From Dehalococcoidales bacterium (GTDB taxonomy: Bacteria; Chloroflexota; Dehalococcoidia; Dehalococcoidales; UBA3254): a stretch of DNA of 6,613 nt. This document shows, in pieces, positions 1-6,526 of this stretch; the first letter of the stretch is position 1; the number at the start of each line of letters is the position of its first letter. The DNA is taken from contig JAFGOB010000003.1 of assembly GCA_016926695.1 (NCBI GenBank), positions 1 through 6,613 of the forward strand. Direction: 5' to 3'. The position numbers and the translations under genes were made by a program. The notes under the pieces are model-generated. The model was not told the DNA's origin. It was given only the letters and a program-made list of their open reading frames with translations, and made no database searches.

Positions 1-1863
1 TATGGATGGGAGGTAACAAATTCCTGGGGAAACTATGGGAATGGCCCGGACGAGTTCCAGGACATAATAGACATAGCGGTTGATAATACTAACGGATACC
101 TATATGTAGTAGACCAAAGGGGACCGGATACGCGGATTGCAAGGTTTACTACCGATGGTGAATATCTGCAGGATATGCCCGACGGATATAACTACCCTGA
201 GGCAATTGATGTGGATACCGAGGGAAATCTATATGTAGCCAATACAAACAACCATGAAATACTGAAATTTAATTCCGATGGCATGCTGCTGGCCTCAATG
301 GGAGAATATGGTGAGGAGGAAGGTAATCTTGTTTCTCCCTTCCGAATTATAGTAGATGAAAATGATAACGTGTATGTTGTGGACAAGCCGAGCACGGTCC
401 CCCTCTACCGGGTACAAAAATTCTCTCAAATAGCCGGCGGTGCCCGCCCGGAAATTCCAGATGATGTTCCTGACCGTGATGGCGATGGTCTGTTGAATGA
501 TGTTGAAATTGATGGCTGGGATATAACCTATACTGATATGAGTGGAACCCATACCATTCATGTTACAAGTGATCCATTACTTGTTGATACTGACCTTGAT
601 GGACTTACTGATTTACAGGAACACGATATGGGAACAGACCCACAAGACCCGGATACTGATAACGACGGACTAAGTGATTTGGCTGAATGGCAGGGATTCT
701 CACCTCAAACTAATCCCAAGCATTTTGACACCGATGGAGATGGTCTGCCTGATGGTATTGAGATAACGTACGATAGCGACCCCAATACAGAGGATACTGA
801 TGGAGAGGGACTCTCCGATGCCCAGGAATTCGGGCTCGGGTCGGACCCGAACAATACCGATACCGATGGCGACGGTCTAGATGATGCCAGTGAAGCAGCG
901 CTTAACTCCAATCTGGCTTCGCCGGACTCGGACGGAGATTTCCTGTTTGATGGCGAAGAGGTTACCTTAGGCACAGATGTAAATAATGGTGACACTGATG
1001 GCGATGGCTTGAGCGATGGCATGGAAAGCGCAGTCTACAGTACGAATCCGTTGAACGAAGACAGTGATGGCGACGGCTTGAGCGATGGCAAAGAAATACT
1101 CATCTACAAGACGGATCCATTAAACGAAGATACCGACGGCGACGGAATCCCGGATGGGACTGAGGTTGAGCAGGGCACAAACCCATTTTTAGAGGATTCT
1201 GACCATGACGGGGTGTCCGACAATGAGGAGATGGAAAATGTAGCTCCAGCAGTTGATGCAGGACCTGATGATACCATAGAAGAGGGTGACACCTTTACCG
1301 GTTCGGGCTTCTTCACCGATCCGGACACGGATAATTGGAGTGCCGGGGTAGATTACGGCGATGGGTCGGATTTCCAGCCACTCACCCTTAATCCAGACAA
1401 GGCCTTTGTCTTAAGCCATATTTACTCTGATAATGGCACCTATACAGTCACAGTTACGGTAGCCGACGACCGTGGTGGAGTGGGCAGCGATAACGTTACG
1501 GTGACGGTAAACGAACCCGAGTTCATTATGGTACCCATTGACATTAAGCCGGGTGGTACTCCGAATTCGATTCAACCAAACAGCAAGGGAGTTATCCCGG
1601 TAGCTATTCTTACCACTCCGACCTTCGATACCAGGGCTGTTGACCCGGCGTCCATCCGCTTCGGTCCTGCCGGCGCAGTCCCTGACAAATATGCTCTTGA
1701 AGACGTGGACAAGGACGGAGATATTGACTTGATTTTACATTTCAAGACACGGGACACCGGCATTAAATCGGGTGACACCGAAGCAGTACTTATTGGGCGA
1801 ACGAAGAACGGAGAGCACATTAAGGGAACCGATTCCGTGAGCGTTGTCCCGCCGAAGAAATAG
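1..1863 (+). CDS. Secreted-type NHL / calcium-binding repeat / PKD protein, 5'-truncated by the window edge
   Basis: The frame is open from base 1 to the TAG at 1861-1863, so the gene starts upstream; the first in-window ATG (175) lies inside a propeller repeat and is not a credible start. Of the 620 residues seen, about 1-145 hold NHL-like beta-propeller repeats (IDVDTEGNLYVANTNNHEI, IIVDENDNVYVVD). Residues 158-412 hold eleven D-x-D-x-D-G calcium-binding repeats of the thrombospondin type 3 kind. Residues 415-506 form a PKD-like domain (VDYGDGS, HIYSDNGTYTVTVTVAD). About 513-618 form a beta-rich terminal domain (IDIKPGG, GVIPVAILTT, EDVDKDGDIDL, DTGIKSGDTEAVL). These domains are typical of cell-surface or exported proteins that Ca2+ rigidifies. 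The signal peptide lies outside the window, and no LPXTG motif, PEP-CTERM motif or C-terminal membrane segment is seen. No catalytic domain is visible, so a structural, adhesive or binding role is inferred. Domain identity is fairly sure; the function is unknown. Confidence 0.9.
   Translation, partial: YGWEVTNSWGNYGNGPDEFQDIIDIAVDNTNGYLYVVDQRGPDTRIARFTTDGEYLQDMPDGYNYPEAIDVDTEGNLYVANTNNHEILKFNSDGMLLASMGEYGEEEGNLVSPFRIIVDENDNVYVVDKPSTVPLYRVQKFSQIAGGARPEIPDDVPDRDGDGLLNDVEIDGWDITYTDMSGTHTIHVTSDPLLVDTDLDGLTDLQEHDMGTDPQDPDTDNDGLSDLAEWQGFSPQTNPKHFDTDGDGLPDGIEITYDSDPNTEDTDGEGLSDAQEFGLGSDPNNTDTDGDGLDDASEAALNSNLASPDSDGDFLFDGEEVTLGTDVNNGDTDGDGLSDGMESAVYSTNPLNEDSDGDGLSDGKEILIYKTDPLNEDTDGDGIPDGTEVEQGTNPFLEDSDHDGVSDNEEMENVAPAVDAGPDDTIEEGDTFTGSGFFTDPDTDNWSAGVDYGDGSDFQPLTLNPDKAFVLSHIYSDNGTYTVTVTVADDRGGVGSDNVTVTVNEPEFIMVPIDIKPGGTPNSIQPNSKGVIPVAILTTPTFDTRAVDPASIRFGPAGAVPDKYALEDVDKDGDIDLILHFKTRDTGIKSGDTEAVLIGRTKNGEHIKGTDSVSVVPPKK
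472..1236 (+). repeat. Eleven tandem DxDxDG calcium-binding repeats (protein-level, 66-75 bp period)
   Basis: Repeat starts are at 472, 586, 652, 727, 793, 859, 925, 991, 1060, 1129 and 1195. The consensus is D-[TS]-D-G-D-G-[LI]-[SP]-D-G-x-E followed by a T/S-[DN]-P-x-x-E linker. Spacing is mostly 66 bp, with 69 and 75 bp variants. The first gap is 114 bp and carries an insert (VEIDGWDITYT...HVTSDP) that resembles the paired-calcium module of binary-toxin B components. Units 8 and 9 are nearly identical at DNA level around GGCTTGAGCGATGGC, which suggests recent duplication or homogenisation. Unit 5 has E for the fifth-position acidic residue (DTDGEG), and unit 7 has F in place of the usual G (DSDGDF). 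Confidence 0.9.
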
Positions 1864-1890
1864 AACCGTAATCCCGAAATTGCACTAATA

Positions 1891-1928
1891 GGGGCGTCTT
1901 TGGAAGACGGCCCTTGTGGTTGTTTTTC
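1891..1928 (+). terminator. Probable Rho-independent terminator after the repeat protein
   Basis: CGTCTT and AAGACG form a perfect 6-bp stem around a TGG loop. It extends past one G-G mismatch by three G-C pairs (GGG/CCC). A T-rich tract (TTGTGGTTGTTTTTC) follows. It lies 27 bp after the stop codon at 1863, as expected for a terminator of that gene. The interrupted T-tract lowers confidence. Confidence 0.55.
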
Positions 1929-2033
1929 TCCATGGTCCAGAATATCACATTTTAGTAAAAAGTTACCCAATAATTTAGCGAAAAGTTCAACCTGGTCTAA
2001 TTAATGTGGAGCATATCTCGAAACCCCGTGTTA

Positions 2034-2062
2034 TTGACACACACTTAAGCAGGTGCTACTCT
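2034..2062 (+). promoter_or_regulatory. Candidate sigma70-type promoter for the iron-sulphur protein gene
   Basis: A perfect TTGACA (2034-2039) is followed after 17 bp by TACTCT (2057-2062), a weak -10 box but preceded by TGC as in extended -10 promoters. A better-looking GATAAT at 2069-2074 is too far (29 bp) from the TTGACA to pair with it. The site lies about 78 bp upstream of the ATG at 2140, after the preceding terminator. The spacer 1864-2139 holds nothing else recognisable. Confidence 0.35.
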
Positions 2063-2139
2063 GGCATTGATAATGGCGGCTTGGGCTAACTTAATCTCGG
2101 TGTATTTGATACTTCAGCCAAGCTGGCAGGGGGGACGAA

Positions 2140-3276
2140 ATGAATACTGAAACTGAAATCTATCGAGATTTACAAAAACACCTGGACAAACTACCCATCG
2201 GCTATCCAGCAACGGAATCGGGTGTGGAAATTCGCATATTGAAACACCTGTTCACCCCGGAAGAGGCGGGAATAGCAACACAGCTCTCAATGATACCAGA
2301 GCCACTAAGTCGTATTTTCCAGCGTGTAAAAAAAACGGGAGTCTCTATCGAGGAACTTGAACAGAAGTTAGACCACATGGTCGATAAAGGGTCTATCCTG
2401 CTGAGTAAGAAAGATGATAAGAAACTCTATAGCGTCGTCCCTCTGGCCGTCGGAAGCTATGAACTCCAACTAGAACGGATTACCAGAGATTTTGGGCAGG
2501 ACGTGAAGCAGTACCTCTGGGGAGAGTTTGGCAAAGAAATGTACCGGACCAAAATTCCCCAGATGCGCACCATCCCGATAGAGAAAAGCATTCCTGCTCC
2601 TGACCAATACCAAGTCAGTACCTACGATAATGTAAAACAAATTATCGAAAAAAGCGGCAGTCCAATTGCTGTAATCAATTGCGTTTGCCGGCAAACTAAG
2701 GACGTCATTGGGGAAAGCTGTACCAAAACGGACCTTCGTGAGACGTGTATAGTATTTCGAGATAACACTGAGTATTATCTTAGTCACGGGATTGGCCGTC
2801 TTATCAGCAAGGATGAAGCTCTCGGTATTTTGGAGAAAGCCCAGGAAGCGGGGCTAGTTCTCCAGCCAGAAAATACTCAGTACCCGGGGTTTGTCTGTTG
2901 CTGTTGCGGAGATTGCTGCGGCATCCTGTCAACGGTCAAAAGATTCCCTCGCCCGGCAGAATTGTACGCAACTAATTATTATGCAGAAGTCAACCCTGAT
3001 CTGTGTAACGGTTGTGGGACATGTGTTGAGCGATGCCAGCTGGAGGCTCGAACATTAATAAATAACATGGCTATCGTCAACCTCGACCGCTGTATCGGGT
3101 GTGGGATTTGTGTCGCCAATTGTGAATCGAGTGCCAACCAGCTTAAGAAAAAGGATATGGAGTTATTGCCGCCCAAAAATACTGATGACCTGTACACCAA
3201 AATCATGACTAAGAAAGTCGGCAAATGGAATACGCTCAAAATGGGGGCGAAAATTCTATTGAAACTTCGGGTTTAG
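2140..3276 (+). CDS. 4Fe-4S dicluster ferredoxin-domain protein with winged-helix-like N-terminus and cysteine-rich core
   Basis: This 378-residue protein starts at an ATG preceded by a strong AGGGGGGAC ribosome-binding site (2128-2136), 3 nt away. Residues about 30-105 are helical with a charged strand-turn (ILLSKKDDKKLYSVVP), resembling a winged-helix fold. The middle has two cysteine groups: C181/C183 with C194 and C203 (CVCRQTKDVIGESC), and the run C253-C256 with C259/C260 (CCCCGDCC). The C-terminal ferredoxin domain has two complete motifs: C289/C292/C295/C299 (CNGCGTCVERC) and C318/C321/C324/C328 (CIGCGICVANC), enough for two [4Fe-4S] clusters. There is no signal peptide or TM segment, so it is probably cytosolic. 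Related uncharacterised proteins are common in anaerobes such as Dehalococcoidia and sulphate reducers. Electron transfer or redox sensing is inferred; the partner and substrate are unknown. It is well separated from both neighbours and so is probably transcribed alone. Confidence 0.88.
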   Translation: MNTETEIYRDLQKHLDKLPIGYPATESGVEIRILKHLFTPEEAGIATQLSMIPEPLSRIFQRVKKTGVSIEELEQKLDHMVDKGSILLSKKDDKKLYSVVPLAVGSYELQLERITRDFGQDVKQYLWGEFGKEMYRTKIPQMRTIPIEKSIPAPDQYQVSTYDNVKQIIEKSGSPIAVINCVCRQTKDVIGESCTKTDLRETCIVFRDNTEYYLSHGIGRLISKDEALGILEKAQEAGLVLQPENTQYPGFVCCCCGDCCGILSTVKRFPRPAELYATNYYAEVNPDLCNGCGTCVERCQLEARTLINNMAIVNLDRCIGCGICVANCESSANQLKKKDMELLPPKNTDDLYTKIMTKKVGKWNTLKMGAKILLKLRV

Positions 3277-3616
3277 TTGAAACTGGCTAAGTTGTGTAGA
3301 TAAGCGAGAGCGTATCGCTGAACATTTGGGCGGATTGTCAATTCCATACGGCTTGAAGATACATATCGCCTTTTCTCATCCGTGCTTATCATAATTCAAT
3401 GGGCTCGATATTCCGTATGCTTTGAACCGATGGTTGAATTTGGTAAACTGTGTTTGAATCATGGCATTTGCAGGTACGCGTAAACGGGAGAGGCGATCTG
3501 AAAGGTCTTTACCAGAACGGGAAAGACGTACTCCGGGCATAAAAACCCTTGAAATAAGCCTGGCCTTTCTGAAGGGCAACCCTTCATTATATTTCAAAAA
3601 GATAGAGCGGGAATGA
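3277..3616. other. 340-bp intergenic stretch without a convincing gene
   Basis: No RNA gene is recognisable here. A small hairpin (AGCGA, 7-nt loop, TCGCT; 3303-3319) follows the iron-sulphur gene but lacks a T-tract. An imperfect 17-bp direct repeat (13/17 identical) occurs at 3341-3357 and 3410-3426, and a 7-bp inverted repeat AATTCAA/TTGAATT at 3393-3399 and 3434-3440. A TTGTCA at 3335-3340 could be a -35 box for the exporter gene, but no good -10 box sits at the right distance. A 51-codon open frame (3461-3616) ends in TGA directly against the exporter's GTG start and in the same frame. It has no ribosome-binding site and a highly basic sequence, so I do not call it a gene. Confidence 0.6.
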
Positions 3617-4945
3617 GTGAAAGAAGGCGCAGATAAATCAAGAAAATTCCGAAATGAGAGCGGTACAGACCAGGCTACCGGAGGAATGCCCGACACTAAT
3701 GTTGAGAGAAAAAGGTCGCCCCTGCGCAATTTGCGGACTTTCAGGTCGCTGAAGAACCCGGTCTACAGGCTCCTTTTCGGCGGTATGATAGGCCAAATGG
3801 CCGGCATGAATATGCAGCTAATGGCTGCCTCCCTGCTCATCTATCGCGTGACTGGTTCCGCTACCCTTCTAGGGCTGATGGCTCTAGCCTTCGCGGGACC
3901 CCTGCTACTCTTTTCGCTTTTTGGCGGCATCATTGCCGACCGGATACATAAGAAATATGTCTTACTTGGCGGGCAGCTATTCTCGGCTGTTGTTTCACTG
4001 AGCGTCGCTCTTTCCTTGACCATGGGTTACCTGAGCACCGAATACGGCGGCTCGTGGTGGATTTTGATAGTGGCCGCTGTGTGCCAGGGGACGGTCATGT
4101 CGCTTATAATGCCCTCTAGCCAGGCGATTCTTCGTGAGATTGTTGGAGGGGAGCAGCTTTTAAATGCTGTATCACTGAATACTTTCGCAATGAACGGCTT
4201 CCGGATACTGGGCCCGGCGCTGGCCGGCTTTCTTATTGACGCCTTGGACTTTGTCGCTGTCTACTATCTTATGACCTGCTTGTATCTTATGTCCGCCATC
4301 TTCATTTCCCGAATGCCGCTCACTGGTAAAACCGCCCTCGCCGGCGAAAGCGTTCTATCAGACATCAAAGAGGGTCTTAACTATGTGCGGCACGAGATTA
4401 CCATCCTTGTCATCTTGTTGTTCTCTCTTTTCAGCGTCGTTCTCGCCATGCCCTATGTACATTTGATGCCGGTCTTTATTGAGGATATCCTACAGGTCGG
4501 CGCCTCCGAAATGGGAGTGCTGATGAGTGCTTCCGGCATCGGCGCTATAATTGGCTCACTTATACTCGCCTCTTTGCCTAATAAGAAGCGCGGTTTATTA
4601 CTCGTAATCAGCTCCCTCTGCTCTGGTATAGCTCTTGTAGGCTTTGCCTTCTCCAGGTCCTGGTATTTATCCTTGCTCTTGATTGCTTTTGTGGGATTAG
4701 GTCAATCAGGGCGGCTGGCGCTTAGTAACACTCTACTCCAGTATTATTCCAAAGCCGAATACCGGGGGCGGGTAATGAGTATTTTCATGATGGAGATTGG
4801 CCTGATGAGCTTTGGTGCCTTCGGCGCGGCACTACTAACAGAGGCTATAGGGGTACAGTCGGCAATTGGGGGCTTTGCCGTCGTTCTAGCTTTCCTTTCT
4901 ATTCTAACCTTAGCCTTTGTCCCCCGGCTACGGAGGCTGAACTAG
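3617..4945 (+). CDS. Major facilitator superfamily exporter, MFS_3 (EntS/macrolide-efflux-like) type
   Basis: This 442-residue, probably 12-TM inner-membrane transporter is expected to export a small molecule by proton antiport. Hydrophobic spans lie near residues 50-77, 83-107, 114-140, 146-166, 188-208, 212-232, 262-286, 296-318, 326-345, 348-368, 386-408 and 412-435, with the central cytoplasmic loop around 233-260. The loop 2-3 motif A variant is GGIIADRIHKK (103-113). The TM5 signature NAVSLNTFAMNGFRILGPAL and the late motif YRGRVMSIFMM (382-392) are typical of MFS_3 exporters. The substrate cannot be deduced. The start is uncertain: GTG 3617 has only a weak GCGGGA upstream, directly after an in-frame TGA. 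ATG 3686 (residue 24) has GGAGG only 1 nt away, which is too close. Homology normally begins near residue 38, so the first ~35 polar residues are the doubtful part. The gene ends 42 bp before the insertion sequence's left repeat and is not interrupted. Confidence 0.9.
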   Translation: MKEGADKSRKFRNESGTDQATGGMPDTNVERKRSPLRNLRTFRSLKNPVYRLLFGGMIGQMAGMNMQLMAASLLIYRVTGSATLLGLMALAFAGPLLLFSLFGGIIADRIHKKYVLLGGQLFSAVVSLSVALSLTMGYLSTEYGGSWWILIVAAVCQGTVMSLIMPSSQAILREIVGGEQLLNAVSLNTFAMNGFRILGPALAGFLIDALDFVAVYYLMTCLYLMSAIFISRMPLTGKTALAGESVLSDIKEGLNYVRHEITILVILLFSLFSVVLAMPYVHLMPVFIEDILQVGASEMGVLMSASGIGAIIGSLILASLPNKKRGLLLVISSLCSGIALVGFAFSRSWYLSLLLIAFVGLGQSGRLALSNTLLQYYSKAEYRGRVMSIFMMEIGLMSFGAFGAALLTEAIGVQSAIGGFAVVLAFLSILTLAFVPRLRRLN

Positions 4946-4987
4946 TTAATTCCGTCTGAATAATAATTTACTGAAATTGCACAACAT

Positions 4988-5014
4988 ACTATATTTGGAG
5001 AATCAATAGCTCCC
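4988..5014 (+). repeat. Left imperfect (sub)terminal inverted repeat of the insertion sequence
   Basis: Read on the plus strand, ACTATATTTGGAGAAT followed by AATAGCTCCC matches the right end read on the minus strand, AGTATATTCGAAGAAT followed by GATGGCTCCC. Identity is 13/16 in the outer block and 8/10 in the inner block, with a 3-nt length difference between blocks. This is the transposase-distal (3') end of the element. Confidence 0.7.
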
Positions 5015-5033
5015 TTTATATTTCCTCCATATC

Positions 5034-5057
5034 GGGTGGGCAGCCCCAGCCTCTTTT
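5034..5057 (+). terminator. Weak terminator-like hairpin on the plus strand inside the element's left end
   Basis: GGGTGGG-CAG-CCCCAGCC can fold into a short bulged G/C-rich hairpin followed by TCTTTTT (5051-5057). Read from the exporter gene side it would end transcription entering the insertion sequence. The hairpin is imperfect with a 3-nt loop, and the same bases form the closing stem of the minus-strand RNA candidate, so this may be coincidental. Confidence 0.25.
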
Positions 5058-5224
5058 TCCTGGTTCCCAATTTAGCGGTTAGATACGGGTTCATCCCGGA
5101 TATATTCGGGAATCCCATCATACCTCATACGGGTTTGGCCAGGAGGGCAGGGGCACCATGTTGTGTACACGGGTTAGCTCTAGCGAGCTCCCAAAATGAG
5201 TAACGGCGTCTCCCTGCCCACCCT
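5034..5224 (-). ncRNA. Candidate IS1111-type guide (bridge/seek) RNA in the 3' non-coding end
   Basis: Read on the minus strand, about 190 nt begin just after a TATAAT box and are closed by a perfect 10-bp stem: CTGCCCACCC (5214-5223) against GGGTGGGCAG (5034-5043, plus-strand spelling). Inside lie a hairpin at 5171-5192 (GGG, TT bulge, AGCTC, TAGC loop, GAGCT, CCC) and a 6-bp stem TCCTGG/CCAGGA (5058-5063 with 5139-5144). That stem encloses a stem-loop at 5087-5116 (CCCGGA, TATA loop, TTCGGG, plus outer GGG/CCC). It is a branched, multi-loop fold. Established knowledge: IS110-family recombinases use a structured RNA of roughly this size with target- and donor-pairing loops, and in IS1111-group elements it comes from the 3' end. 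Inference: this stretch is that RNA. The folds were traced by eye and the ends are approximate. Confidence 0.6.
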
Positions 5225-5231
5225 GATGTAA

Positions 5232-5259
5232 ATTATAAATCCTCCGATATTTTAGACAG
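5232..5259 (-). promoter_or_regulatory. Candidate promoter for the guide RNA
   Basis: A perfect TATAAT -10 box (minus strand, 5237-5232) lies 7-8 nt before the first base of the closing stem, so initiation near 5224 would start the RNA at its base-paired end. The -35 is weak: CTGTCT (5259-5254, 3/6) at 16-bp spacing, overlapping the transposase stop codon. Alternatively, the RNA is processed from the transposase transcript. Confidence 0.45.
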
Positions 5260-6523
5260 TTACGGCTATCAAAGCCGGTTTTGCATCCTGGTAATAGGTC
5301 TGATTCTTGACCATGGCAAACGCCAAACGCAGTAGCCTGTTGAGAGCAGCTCCAACGACCTCTCGCCCGTTGAGTGGATTAGCGTGAACCGGTCGCTCAC
5401 GAAGTTGTTTTGACCAGGCCCGGAAATCATCGTTGAATCTCAGCATCGGCACTACTGCTGTCCAGGCACAATATCTTAGCACCGGGCGGCCTTGTTTACT
5501 CATGGGGGTACGGGATTTCCTTTTCCCTCCTGATTCAGACTCAATAGGATTGCTGCCGGCCATTTTTATCAGTTGCTTGGAGCTACGATATGCTTTAAAG
5601 CAACCGAGTTCTGCCAGCAAACCTCCAACGGAAATATAATTCAGTCCCCTTATAGATAGTAAATACTTCCCTTCTTCTGCCTCATCGACAAGGACTTTCA
5701 ACATTTTCTGAATGACGGCTACTTGTCGTTTGATGAGATCAATCTTATCTATTAAAAGGGATATCTCAAATGCCAAAGACATGGCTCCGGCTTTAATCCC
5801 GATCGATGTCTTTGCAACATCATAAACGGCGCTTAGTTTATTTCGCCTGAGTTGAGGATGCTTCGTTGCTTTGATCAAGGAAATGAAGTCTTCCTCGGAC
5901 ATGGCAGCGATTACACTGGGAATGGCGCAAGTCGACAGCACACTTGCGGCCGTTATTCCGCACGGGTCTTTAAATACGCTTACAAACTCGGGGAATAGGC
6001 CGTCGATAAGGCCTTTGATGAGATTGGTTACGCGTGTTCTTTCTTTAACCAGTCGCCGATACGTATTGTGTGCGGTCCGCAGCTCGGCATACACTCCCTG
6101 AGGAATTCTTGTGTCGGTAAATTCACCGGTACAGAGCAGTTGAGCAGCTACTTCACTATCTCGATAATCATTTTTTCTTCGATTAAGATCCTTACCTTCA
6201 CGTCGTCGCTTTAGAGTGTATTGGTTTATGAATCGGTACGGTATCCCTTTTTCATCCAGATAGTAGGCTATGTTACGCCAGTAGTGGCCACCGGTTTCGA
6301 TAGCAAACATGACTCCGCGGCAGCCGGCGTTAGCCATTTTGAGCCAGGCTCGACCTATCATGCTGTCCAGTCCTTCACGTGTATTGTCGAATTTATATCT
6401 ATCCTGTACTGTGAAATCCTGGGTAATCGCCACTGCAGCATGCCTCTTTTTATGTGGGTCGATTCCTATAATGAGATACCCTTCTGGAACTTGCTTCATT
6501 TTTTTAGCTGCGCTATTCTTCAC
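5252..6523 (-). CDS. IS110-family (IS1111-like) DEDD transposase
   Basis: This 423-residue RNA-guided recombinase excises and inserts the surrounding element. The N-terminal RuvC-like DEDD domain (about 16-170) shows D22 in GIDPHKKRHAA, E76 in AIETGGHYWRNI, and D119 and D122 in KNDYRDSEVAAQLL; the D-x-x-D spacing matches the family's catalytic pair. A helical, coiled-coil-like linker spans about 245-285. The C-terminal Transposase_20 domain (about 285-375) has the helix-hairpin-helix-like LLSIRGLNYISVGGLLAELG, then MAGSNPIESESGG with the likely catalytic serine S331, and MSKQGRPVLRYCAW. No frameshift or stop is seen and the length is normal, so the protein looks active. The start is GTG (6523-6521), chosen because AGGAGG (minus strand, 6539-6534) lies 10 nt upstream; the in-frame ATG at residue 9 has no such site. 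The leader hairpin may limit translation. Confidence 0.93.
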   Translation of the reverse strand: MKNSAAKKMKQVPEGYLIIGIDPHKKRHAAVAITQDFTVQDRYKFDNTREGLDSMIGRAWLKMANAGCRGVMFAIETGGHYWRNIAYYLDEKGIPYRFINQYTLKRRREGKDLNRRKNDYRDSEVAAQLLCTGEFTDTRIPQGVYAELRTAHNTYRRLVKERTRVTNLIKGLIDGLFPEFVSVFKDPCGITAASVLSTCAIPSVIAAMSEEDFISLIKATKHPQLRRNKLSAVYDVAKTSIGIKAGAMSLAFEISLLIDKIDLIKRQVAVIQKMLKVLVDEAEEGKYLLSIRGLNYISVGGLLAELGCFKAYRSSKQLIKMAGSNPIESESGGKRKSRTPMSKQGRPVLRYCAWTAVVPMLRFNDDFRAWSKQLRERPVHANPLNGREVVGAALNRLLRLAFAMVKNQTYYQDAKPALIAVTV

Positions 6524-6526
6524 GAA

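Noticed and set aside
705..1328. Serine/proline-rich minus-strand open frames within the calcium-repeat region
   Set aside because: They are the antisense reading of the repetitive GATGGCGATGG codons; low-complexity SPSPSVS is an artefact of the repeat.
1572..1970. 132-residue minus-strand open frame over the end of the repeat protein
   Set aside because: Antisense to a conserved C-terminal domain, with no family features.
3341..3426. Imperfect 17-bp direct repeat as an operator pair or mobile-element remnant
   Set aside because: Only 13/17 identical with AT-rich shared ends; not distinguishable from chance.
3546..3576. Bulged hairpin CCCTTGAAA...TTTCTGAAGGG upstream of the exporter as a terminator or riboswitch
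   Set aside because: Two-base bulge, no T-tract and no known riboswitch features; probably incidental.
3461..3616. 51-codon open frame (basic peptide starting MAFAGTRKRERR) as a small gene
   Set aside because: No ribosome-binding site, very biased K/R/E composition, no recognisable family; kept only as a note on the exporter start.
3376..3729. 117-residue minus-strand open frame across the spacer and the exporter start
   Set aside because: No family features, it overlaps a well-supported plus-strand gene, and its sequence looks like a reverse-strand shadow.
1876..4982. GAAATTGCAC found after both the repeat protein (1876-1885) and the exporter (4973-4982), as a possible shared target or attachment site
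   Set aside because: Several 10-mer pairs are expected by chance in a window of this length, and the similarity stops at once on both sides.
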